Positions 1 to 5,978 of a stretch of 6,535 nucleotides of DNA are shown here, one piece after another. Source of the DNA: an uncultured Lysobacteraceae bacterium (GTDB lineage: Bacteria; Pseudomonadota; Gammaproteobacteria; Xanthomonadales; Rhodanobacteraceae); NCBI GenBank assembly GCA_946482585.1, contig CAMLSI010000312.1, forward strand, positions 1 through 6,535, read 5' to 3'. A program made the position numbers and the translations under genes. The stretch's first letter is position 1. Every line of letters begins with the position of its first letter. The notes beneath the pieces were generated by a model. The model was not told where the DNA came from. It did not search any database and was given only the letters and a program-made list of their open reading frames with translations.

Positions 1-1204
1 CGCCGATGACGAAGGCGACGTCGCAGCTGGCGAACTCGGCGTTGATGTCCTCCAGTTCGAACACCTCGTCGTAGGGCACGTTGGCCTCGGCCAGCAGCAC
101 GTTCATGTGGCCCGGCATGCGGCCCGCGACCGGATGGATCGCGAACTTCACCTGCTTGTCGCGCTTGATGAGCTGCTGCGACAGTTCCCAGATCTTGTGC
201 TGCGCCTGCGCAACGGCCATGCCGTAGCCCGGCACGATGATGACTTTCTCGGCCATGTACAGCAGCGAGGCCGCATCGGCTGCCTCGATCGGTTTCTGCG
301 AACCCGCGATTTCGCTGGCCGCTCCGCCGCCGCCGCCGAAATTCGAGAACAGCACGTTGCTGATCGAGCGGTTCATGGCCTTGGCCATGAGGCGTGTGAG
401 CAAGGTGCCCGCAGCGCCGACGACGGTGCCGGCGATGATCAGCGCGACGTTGCCCTGCACGTAACCTTCGAACGCGACTGCGAGGCCGGTGAACGCGTTG
501 TACAGCGAGATCACGACCGGCATGTCGGCGCCGCCGATCGGCAGGGTCATGAGCACGCCGAACAGCAGCGACGCTGCGAAGAACGCGATGACGATGGTCG
601 TGTCGAGCTTGAACAGCAGCGCCGCGCCGAGCGCTACCGCGGCGAGGAAGAACAGGCCGTTGACGACCTGCTGGCCGCCGAAACGGAAAGTCTTGTCCAT
701 CCAGCCCTGCAGCTTCGCGAACGCGATCAGCGATCCCGTGAACGAGATCGAGCCGATCAGCGCGCCGATCACGGCGAGCGCGATCTGCGCATGGCCGAGC
801 GCGTGATGATTGCTGCCGCTCGCGGCGCCGATCAGTGCCGCCGCGCCGATCGCCGCGGCCGAACCGCCGCCCATGCCGTTGTAGAGCGCGACCATCTGCG
901 GCATGTCGGTCATCGCGACCTTCTTGCCCGAGATCCACGCGAATGCGGTGCTCACGCCGATCGCGAGCACCATCAGCAGGATGTTCGTCATCGTCTGCGG
1001 CTGCAGGCCTTCGCCCAGTCCCGCGCTGACGTTGCCGTGGAAGAACGTCGCGATCGTCGCGACGAGCATGCCGACGCCGGCCCACTGGATGCCGCTGCGC
1101 GCGGTCACCGGCGACGACATGCGCTTGATGCCCATGATGAACAGCACGGCGGCCGCGAAATAGCTGGCCTGTACGACGTAGTGCAGCAGCGTCGCCTTGT
1201 CCAT
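1..1204 (-). CDS. pntB: NAD(P)+ transhydrogenase, beta subunit (3' end beyond window)
   Basis: Beta subunit of the proton-translocating transhydrogenase of the inner membrane, which couples proton entry to hydride transfer from NADH to NADP+. The 401 visible residues comprise a many-helix membrane domain (about residues 5-270), a glycine-rich linker (F289 to G294) and the start of the cytoplasmic NADP(H)-binding domain III. Domain III is unmistakable: GYGMAVAQAQH at 326-336, then HPVAGRMPGHMNVLLAEA at 357-374 and DINAEF at 386-391. The sequence stops at VIG, just before the Ala-Asn-Asp seen in E. coli PntB, so roughly 55-60 C-terminal residues are missing. The ATG overlaps the pntAb stop by one base (TAATG) and has a strong GGAAGGAG ribosome site (1212-1219) seven bases upstream, so translational coupling is likely. 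In the membrane domain, N109 (ALYNGMGGG) stands where E. coli PntB has its channel histidine H91. Confidence 0.97.
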   Translation of the reverse strand, partial: MDKATLLHYVVQASYFAAAVLFIMGIKRMSSPVTARSGIQWAGVGMLVATIATFFHGNVSAGLGEGLQPQTMTNILLMVLAIGVSTAFAWISGKKVAMTDMPQMVALYNGMGGGSAAAIGAAALIGAASGSNHHALGHAQIALAVIGALIGSISFTGSLIAFAKLQGWMDKTFRFGGQQVVNGLFFLAAVALGAALLFKLDTTIVIAFFAASLLFGVLMTLPIGGADMPVVISLYNAFTGLAVAFEGYVQGNVALIIAGTVVGAAGTLLTRLMAKAMNRSISNVLFSNFGGGGGAASEIAGSQKPIEAADAASLLYMAEKVIIVPGYGMAVAQAQHKIWELSQQLIKRDKQVKFAIHPVAGRMPGHMNVLLAEANVPYDEVFELEDINAEFASCDVAFVIG

Positions 1205-1500
1205 TACTTCGCTCCTTCCTTCTTGCTCGACTTGAACATTTCCAGCATGCGCTCGGTCACCACGTAGCCGCCGGCCGCGTTGCCGGCGCCGAGGAACACG
1301 CCGATGAATCCGATCACCTGCTGCGTGACCGTGGTCGCCTCGCCGAGCGTGATCATCGCGCCGACGAGCACGATGCCGTGCACGAAGTTGGAGCCGGACA
1401 TCAGCGGCGTATGCAGGATCACCGGTACGCGACTGATGATTTCGTGGCCCGTGAACGCGGCCAGCATGAAGAGATAGAGGGCGATTTCACCGCTGATCAT
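1204..1500 (-). CDS. pntAb: NAD(P)+ transhydrogenase, small membrane alpha-2 subunit
   Basis: This 98-residue protein is the membrane part of the alpha subunit, a separate polypeptide here as in Rhodospirillum rubrum and Thermus and unlike the fused E. coli PntA. It packs with PntB to form the proton-conducting domain II. Three hydrophobic helices are visible at about residues 4-23, 39-56 and 61-80, followed by a short basic tail ending KSSKKEGAK. Family signatures are VPVILHTPLMSGSNFVHGIV (25-44) and the GFIGVFLGAGNAAGGYVVTE stretch (64-83), which resembles the GFFAVFLATINVVGGF-type sequence of homologues. H41 lies at the start of the second visible helix and may match the helix histidine proposed as a proton relay in Thermus. 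The start ATG is supported by GGGGA seven bases upstream. It lies 69 bases after the pntAa stop and overlaps pntB by one base. Confidence 0.96.
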   Translation of the reverse strand: MISGEIALYLFMLAAFTGHEIISRVPVILHTPLMSGSNFVHGIVLVGAMITLGEATTVTQQVIGFIGVFLGAGNAAGGYVVTERMLEMFKSSKKEGAK

Positions 1501-1569
1501 GTCGATTCCCCGGATGCGCGTGGCTCGTGGTTCCGGCAGTCGCCGGCAACGCTGTTGCGGCGGCGCGGA

Positions 1570-2700
1570 TCATGCGCCGTCGACCGACTGCCGCGTCGGC
1601 TCGTGCCTGATCTCGCCCGCATGGGTCAGGCAGGTCTTGGCAATGAGCTCGTCGTCCCAGTCGAGAGTCAGCGCGCCGTCCTTGAGGCTGAGTTCGATGA
1701 AGTTGAACAGGTTGCGCGCATACATCTCGCTCGCGTGGATCGGCGCGCTCGCGGCGAGATTGACCGGACCGATGATGGTCACGCCGTTGGCCGTCGTGAC
1801 AGTCTTGCCGGCCTCCGCACCTTCCACGTTGCCGCCGGTTTCCGCGGCGATGTCGACGATGACGGCACCGGCCTTCATGCCTTCGACCATGGCTCCGCTG
1901 ATGATGCGCGGCGCCTTGCGGCCCGGCACCGCGGCCGTCGTCACGACGACGTCGATGCCCTTGAGGTGTTCGGCCAACGCCTTCTGCTGCTGCTCGCGCT
2001 CCTCGGCCGTGAGCTCGCGCGCATAGCCGCCGCTGCCGGCGGCGCTGACGCCGAGGTCGAGGAATTTCGCGCCGAGCGACTCGATCTGTTCCTTGGTTTC
2101 CGGACGCACGTCGAATCCTTCGACCTGGGCGCCGAGGCGGCGCGCCGTCGCGATCGCCTGCAGGCCGGCGACGCCGGCACCGACGATGAGCACCTTGGAC
2201 GGACGGATCGTTCCGGCCGCCGTGGTCAGCATCGGAAAGAACTTCGGCGAGGCCTCGGCCGCGATCAGCACGGCCTTGTAGCCCGCCACGCCGGCCTGCG
2301 AGGACAACACGTCCATGGCCTGCGCGCGCGTCGTTCGCGGCAGCAGCTCCATCGCGAACGCGGTGATCTTGCGATCGCGCAGCGCACGCGTGCGCTCCGG
2401 CGCGAGATGCGGCTGCAGCAGGCTGACGACGACGCTGCCTTCGCGCAATTGCGCGATTTCCTCGAGCGTCGGCGGCTGCACCTTGAACAGCACGTCGGCG
2501 CGCGCGAGCGTCGCGGACGCATCGGCGACGACCTCGACGTCCTTGTATGCGGCATCCGGAAAGCTCGCGGGCTGGCCGGCGCCGCTCTGCACCAGCACGG
2601 ACGCTCCCTTGCCCTTGAGCTTCTTCGCGACTTCCGGCGTCAGGGCAACCCTGCGCTCGTTGGAATTCGTCTCGCGCACTACCGCGACATTCACCGCCAT
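1570..2700 (-). CDS. pntAa: NAD(P)+ transhydrogenase, NAD(H)-binding alpha-1 subunit
   Basis: Soluble domain I of the transhydrogenase, which binds NAD(H) on the cytoplasmic face and passes hydride to domain III of PntB. The product is 376 residues, close to the separate alpha-1 subunits of other bacteria, and has no membrane segment. It belongs to the alanine dehydrogenase/PNT family. RVALTPEVAKKL (17-28) is the N-terminal signature. R122, Q127 and D130 fit the RQD loop described for R. rubrum, with S133 just after it. VGAGVAGLQA (173-182) is the Rossmann dinucleotide loop, with D197 as the probable NAD ribose ligand. TTAAVPGRKAP (254-264) and VIVDIAAETGG (280-290) are further family motifs. 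I chose the ATG at 2700 because GGGGAG (2707-2712) sits six bases upstream and the family N terminus begins there. An in-frame ATG ten codons earlier (2730) lacks that support. It is the first gene of the pntAa-pntAb-pntB operon. Confidence 0.96.
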   Translation of the reverse strand: MAVNVAVVRETNSNERRVALTPEVAKKLKGKGASVLVQSGAGQPASFPDAAYKDVEVVADASATLARADVLFKVQPPTLEEIAQLREGSVVVSLLQPHLAPERTRALRDRKITAFAMELLPRTTRAQAMDVLSSQAGVAGYKAVLIAAEASPKFFPMLTTAAGTIRPSKVLIVGAGVAGLQAIATARRLGAQVEGFDVRPETKEQIESLGAKFLDLGVSAAGSGGYARELTAEEREQQQKALAEHLKGIDVVVTTAAVPGRKAPRIISGAMVEGMKAGAVIVDIAAETGGNVEGAEAGKTVTTANGVTIIGPVNLAASAPIHASEMYARNLFNFIELSLKDGALTLDWDDELIAKTCLTHAGEIRHEPTRQSVDGA

Positions 2701-2706
2701 GTGGCA

Positions 2707-2727
2707 CTCCCCGGGACCAAGCCCGGG
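2707..2727 (-). promoter_or_regulatory. Ribosome binding site of pntAa overlapped by a hairpin
   Basis: Read on the minus strand, the pntAa leader has two CCCGGG blocks (2722-2727 and 2710-2715) separated by six bases. They can form a six-base-pair hairpin. The downstream arm shares its G run with the GGGGAG ribosome site (2707-2712), so folding would partly bury it. The repeat and the overlap are seen directly; an effect on translation is inferred. CCCGGG is self-complementary, so other pairings are also possible. Confidence 0.45.
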
Positions 2728-2728
2728 C

Positions 2729-2757
2729 ATCCTAGCCCATGAATGTATCCGTGGTAA
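2729..2757 (-). promoter_or_regulatory. Candidate sigma-70-like promoter of the pnt operon
   Basis: On the minus strand, TTACCA (2752-2757) and TAGGAT (2729-2734) each match four of six consensus bases for the -35 and -10 elements and are separated by exactly 17 bases. A start near 2722 would give a leader of only about 20 bases and would cut into the first arm of the hairpin over the pntAa ribosome site. This is a pattern match only. Confidence 0.3.
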
Positions 2758-2951
2758 GCGGCCTTGCTAGACTGCGGCATTCTTATGGCGAATCTCCCTA
2801 TGTGCGATCGAAACGCGCTCGCGCGCGGCGGCGTCTATCGCATGCGGCGCGCGGTCGCGCCCCGCGCAGACGGCGAGGCAGGGCCGTCGGCCCGCCGGCG
2901 CGAACTGCCCGCCGTGGTCGCACCACTACCCTTCCGCTGCAGAGGTCTTAC
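2731..2951. other. Divergent non-coding region between pntAa and the nitroreductase
   Basis: No gene is supported here. The stretch separates the pnt operon from the oppositely directed nitroreductase and must hold the promoters for both. On the plus strand, TGCTAGACT (2765-2773) resembles an extended -10 element (TGn plus TAGACT), but I see no good -35, so it is weak. If used, the nitroreductase leader would be about 170 bases. That leader contains two small perfect hairpins: GGGCC/GGCCC with a 3-base loop at 2881-2893 and GTGGT/ACCAC with a 3-base loop at 2914-2926. The region is very GC-rich from about 2815, so short hairpins are expected by chance. I recognise no riboswitch or known RNA. 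Confidence 0.5.
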
Positions 2952-3521
2952 GTGTCCGCCCTGAAATTCCTCAACGATCGCCGCTCCGTTCCTTCGCGCC
3001 AGCTCGGCGAACCCGGTCCCGACGCAGCCGAACTGCAGGCATTGCTGCAGGCCGCCGTCCGCGTGCCCGATCACGGCAAGCTCGTACCCTGGCGCGTCCT
3101 GCTGATCCGCGGCGACGCGAGGCGGCGCCTCGGCGAACTGCTCGCGCGCACGACGCTCGCGAACAACCCGGACGCCGCGCCGGCAGTCGTCGACAAGGAT
3201 CGCGAACGCTTCAACTTCGCGCCGCTGATCGTGACCGTGATCGCGCGCATCGACGAGACGAATTCCAAGGTGCCCGCGCAGGAACAGCTGCTCTCGGCCG
3301 GCTGCGTCGCCTACAACCTGCTGCTCGGCGCGCAGCAGCTCGGCTACGGGGCGCAGTGGCTGACCGGCTGGGCCGCCTACGATCCGACCATCCGCACGGC
3401 GCTCGGCGTGAAGGACGACGAACGCGTCGTCGGCTTCATCCACATCGGCACATCGCGCGAACCGGCACCGGAACGCCTGCGTCCCGACGTCGCCGAACTC
3501 GTCAGCGAATGGCAGGGCTGA
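2952..3521 (+). CDS. Nitroreductase family flavoprotein, YdjA-like
   Basis: A 189-residue member of the small, single-domain FMN nitroreductase family, closest in layout to E. coli YdjA (183 residues, from memory). Such enzymes are usually homodimers with FMN at the interface that use NAD(P)H to reduce nitro, quinone or enone compounds; the substrate here cannot be told. The RRS near the N terminus (R10-R11-S12) and PDHGKLVPW (39-47) match YdjA's RRS and PDHKSMQPW and likely contact FMN. APLIVTV (90-96), KVPAQEQLLSAGC (106-118), GYGAQWLTG (131-139) and VGFIHIGT (160-167) follow the family order. The GTG start at 2952 is preceded by AGAGG (2941-2945) and gives the expected N terminus; longer in-frame extensions to 2739 are low-complexity Arg/Ala sequence. 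The next gene begins one base after this stop, so the two are probably co-transcribed. Confidence 0.92.
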   Translation: MSALKFLNDRRSVPSRQLGEPGPDAAELQALLQAAVRVPDHGKLVPWRVLLIRGDARRRLGELLARTTLANNPDAAPAVVDKDRERFNFAPLIVTVIARIDETNSKVPAQEQLLSAGCVAYNLLLGAQQLGYGAQWLTGWAAYDPTIRTALGVKDDERVVGFIHIGTSREPAPERLRPDVAELVSEWQG

Positions 3522-3522
3522 C

Positions 3523-4410
3523 GTGAGCCGCGACACCATCCATCTCGTCGACGCGAGCCTCTACGTCTTCCGCGCCTGGCACTCGGTGCCGCCGGAGTTC
3601 TTCGACGTCGACGGACGTCCGGTCAACGCGGTCTACGGCTTCACGCGTTTCCTGCTCGATCTTCTGGAGCGCGCAAAGCCTTCGCACTGCGGCGTCGCGT
3701 TCGACGAATCGCTGACGAGTTCGTTCCGCAACGCCATCTATCCCGAATACAAAGCCAACCGCGAACTGCCGCCGGAAGAACTCAAAGTGCAGTTCGGCTA
3801 TTGCCAGCGCATCGCCGCGGCGCTGGGCCTGCGCGTGCTGTCGGACATGAGCTTCGAAGCGGACGACCTGATCGGCAGCGTCGTGCATGCGCTGCGTCCG
3901 CAGCAGTTCCGTGCCGTGATCGTGTCGGCCGACAAGGACTTCGGCCAGCTCGTCGGCGAGCATGATGAAATCTGGGATTTTTCCAAGAATCAGAGCTGGA
4001 ACAGTGCCGGCGTGAAGGAGCGCCTCGGCGTGCATCCGCACCAGGTCGCCGACTACCTCGCCCTGACCGGCGATGCGGTCGACAACATTCCGGGCGTCGC
4101 CGGCATCGGCGCGAAAACGGCGGCCACGCTGCTCGCCCATTTCGGCAGCCTCGACGCGATCTACGCCCGCATCGAGGAAATCCCGTTCCTGCGCTTCCGT
4201 GGCGCGGCCGCCGCCTACGCCAAGCTCAAGGCCGGCGCGGCGCTCGCGCGCCTGAGCCGCAGCCTCACGGGCATCGCCTGCGATTGCCCGGTGCCGCTCG
4301 AGGCGGCGAGCTTCGAACGCGGCAAACCGGATCTCGCCGATGTCGAAGGACTGCTGGAACAGCTGCGCTTCGGCCCGCTGACGCGTTCGCGCATCCGCGC
4401 ACTGGCCTGA
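3523..4410 (+). CDS. Stand-alone 5'-3' exonuclease / flap endonuclease-like protein (PolA N-domain, Xni family)
   Basis: A 295-residue homologue of the 5'-nuclease domain of DNA polymerase I and of T5 exonuclease and E. coli Xni (ExoIX), enzymes that cut 5' flaps and degrade 5' ends at replication and repair sites. No polymerase domain follows. The expected acidic metal-site residues are present: D10 (LVDAS), D61 (AFDES), E112/D114/D115 (FEADDLIG), D137/D139 (SADKDFGQL), D184/D187 (TGDAVDNIPG). The basic pair in YKANR (K77, R80) is also kept. The helix-3-turn-helix DNA-binding segment is IPGVAGIGAKTAATLLAHFG (189-208). The last 45 or so residues make it longer than Xni (251 residues, from memory). 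The GTG start lies one base after the nitroreductase stop, with AGGG (3514-3517) five bases upstream. An active nuclease is likely; its role alongside the organism's own PolA is unknown. Confidence 0.93.
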   Translation: MSRDTIHLVDASLYVFRAWHSVPPEFFDVDGRPVNAVYGFTRFLLDLLERAKPSHCGVAFDESLTSSFRNAIYPEYKANRELPPEELKVQFGYCQRIAAALGLRVLSDMSFEADDLIGSVVHALRPQQFRAVIVSADKDFGQLVGEHDEIWDFSKNQSWNSAGVKERLGVHPHQVADYLALTGDAVDNIPGVAGIGAKTAATLLAHFGSLDAIYARIEEIPFLRFRGAAAAYAKLKAGAALARLSRSLTGIACDCPVPLEAASFERGKPDLADVEGLLEQLRFGPLTRSRIRALA

Positions 4411-4414
4411 AAGG

Positions 4415-4442
4415 CGATTGGGCCGCCTGCGCGGCCCGATCG
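4415..4442. terminator. Hairpin between convergent genes, candidate bidirectional terminator
   Basis: CGATTGGGCCGC (4415-4426) and GCGGCCCGATCG (4431-4442) pair over 12 positions, with one G-T wobble and a 4-base loop. The hairpin starts four bases after the exonuclease stop and ends 21 bases before the end of the oppositely read TPR/propeller gene. This is where a shared terminator is expected. The T runs are poor on both sides (three T's, offset several bases), so intrinsic termination may be weak. Confidence 0.65.
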
Positions 4443-4463
4443 ATGCCGTTTGGTCGACGCGGC

Positions 4464-5978
4464 TTACTTGTCGCCGCTCTTCGGCGTTTCGGCCGGCGGT
4501 GTCTTCGGGTTCTCGAAGCGAACTTTCGCGTCGTTCGCGGTCGGAATCGGCTTCAGCGCCGCGGAGATGCCGGGCTGGTCCCAGGCGAACCGCAGATTGC
4601 TCTTGTATACCTTTACTGGCTGCAGTGCTTTTTCGTCGGAGAGAACGCCGTGGCTGTCATACAGCTCGCGCTGGCTGTTGGCGACGAAATAGAAATCGTC
4701 ACCCGCGACGGCACCGTTGCCGAGCAAGGTGAATTCCGGCTTCGCCGCATCGAGCGGCATCGCCGAGATTACGCTGCGACCGGTCTTGTCGAGCTTCAGA
4801 CGCATGACGCGCTGCGGGACCATGTTGTCCTGCACGATGATCAGGCTGCCGTCGTACCAGAACAGCGAGGACACGCCGCCGACGACGAGGCTGTCGGGCG
4901 AATGGCCGACACCGAATGCCTTGCTCGTCGACAGATCGACGCCGAACAGACCCAGGGCGGGATCGGCGAAGTACAGCGTGCGGCCGTCGTTCGATACGGC
5001 GAGTCCGCTGATGCCAGTCAGCACCTGGTTGTTCGTCACGAGCACGAGCTTTTCGCCGTCGAGTTTGTAGATCTCGCGACGCGCCGGATCGGCGACGTAG
5101 GCGCGTCCGTCGTCGGCGACCGCGACGTAGGCGAACAGATGACCGGTCTTGTCGTCGATCGCGTACTTGCCGAGCAGCTTGCCGCTGGCCAGGCTGTACT
5201 TCAGCAGATACGACTTGTCGACCATGTCGGCCGAGTACGACTTGTAGACCGGTGCGCCGTAGCTCGCGACCCAGAGCACGTCGTTGGCCGCGTCGACCTT
5301 CAGGTCGAGCACGCTGTAGAGACCCGACGCCGCATCCGGCTTGATGAAATCGGTGAGCTTGCCGTCCTTGTCGGCGCGATAGATCGCGCCTTCGCGCGCG
5401 CTGCCGATGAGCAATTGCTTACGCTTGCCGTCCCAGGCCATGGCCTCGAGCAGTCGATCACCGGCGGGCAACTGGAACGCGACCTTGCCTTCACCGAACG
5501 GACGCGCGTTCGCATCGAGATTCGCGACGGCATAGTCCCAGACCTTGGTGCCGCGGACTTTCTCGAAGCGCGGATCGTTGCCGATCGAATACGCGAAGCC
5601 GAGGTTCTGCATCTTGAGCAGCGTGTCGTAGGTCGAACTCTTGTCGCCCTGCCCCGCATACACCGCCGCGAGCTGCAGGCGCAGCGCGCCGGAGTTCGGA
5701 TAGAGCTCGACCAGCCGCTGCATCGCCCAGGTGAAACGCTGCAGGTCGCGACCGTTGTAGACCTGAGCGAGCCGCGACAACGCTTCGCGGTTCGTCGTCG
5801 ACTTGATCTGCTGTTCAGTCAGGTTTTCCGCGGCGCGAATCAGCGCTGCGGCGCTCTTTTCGACGGCGGATTCCTTGGTCGGGCCTGCCGTCGCCGGCTT
5901 GGCGGCGGGTTCGGCAGCATAGGCTGCCGACATGCCGCAAAGCGTCAGCAGGGCGCAGGCAAGGGCTTGAATTTTCAT
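4464..5978 (-). CDS. Exported TPR-like / beta-propeller-like protein of unknown function
   Basis: I do not recognise a named family. The 504-residue product begins with a signal peptide: MK, a hydrophobic core to about residue 16, then SAAYA before AEPAAK, with probable cleavage after A21. It should act in the periplasm or outside the cell. The C14 context (LTLC) is a poor lipobox. An Ala/Pro/Lys-rich linker (22-40) is followed by a helical region (about 45-155) with TPR-like spacing, such as YPNSGALRLQLAAVYAGQGD (93-112), ending in the NDPRFEKVRGTKVWDY stretch (134-149). Residues 160-440 are beta-rich repeats of the propeller type, for example LLIGSAREGAIYRADKDGKL (189-208) and ISGLAVSNDGRTLYFADP (323-340), resembling NHL or SMP30-like proteins. 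The tail (from about 475) is Pro/Lys-rich. The ATG at 5978 fits the signal peptide, though its ribosome site is weak. A sensor, scaffold or binding role is possible; no catalytic motif is visible. Confidence 0.85.
   Translation of the reverse strand: MKIQALACALLTLCGMSAAYAAEPAAKPATAGPTKESAVEKSAAALIRAAENLTEQQIKSTTNREALSRLAQVYNGRDLQRFTWAMQRLVELYPNSGALRLQLAAVYAGQGDKSSTYDTLLKMQNLGFAYSIGNDPRFEKVRGTKVWDYAVANLDANARPFGEGKVAFQLPAGDRLLEAMAWDGKRKQLLIGSAREGAIYRADKDGKLTDFIKPDAASGLYSVLDLKVDAANDVLWVASYGAPVYKSYSADMVDKSYLLKYSLASGKLLGKYAIDDKTGHLFAYVAVADDGRAYVADPARREIYKLDGEKLVLVTNNQVLTGISGLAVSNDGRTLYFADPALGLFGVDLSTSKAFGVGHSPDSLVVGGVSSLFWYDGSLIIVQDNMVPQRVMRLKLDKTGRSVISAMPLDAAKPEFTLLGNGAVAGDDFYFVANSQRELYDSHGVLSDEKALQPVKVYKSNLRFAWDQPGISAALKPIPTANDAKVRFENPKTPPAETPKSGDK

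Noticed and set aside
333..344. A short CCG triplet run
   Set aside because: It encodes the glycine-rich linker between the membrane and NADP domains of PntB and is too short to count as a meaningful repeat.
1533..1558. Two small hairpins in the pntAa-pntAb spacer (CCGGC/GCCGG and GCAAC/GTTGC)
   Set aside because: Five-base stems are common by chance at this GC content, the two share bases and cannot both form, and no T run follows.
107..2742. Long plus-strand open frames (107-1267 and 1378-2742) opposite the pnt operon
   Set aside because: Both are reverse-frame shadows of pntB, pntAb and pntAa, whose proteins are recognised along their whole visible length; the shadow products are Arg/Asp/His-rich and lack domains.
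2764..2964. Possible 66-codon gene in the leader of the nitroreductase
   Set aside because: No ribosome site for its start, Arg/Ala-rich low-complexity product, and it overlaps the nitroreductase start in another frame.
5934..5939. Possible lipoprotein lipobox around C14 of the exported protein
   Set aside because: The sequence is L-T-L-C; the residue before Cys should be Gly, Ala or Ser. The A-Y-A site at residues 19-21 fits ordinary signal peptidase better.
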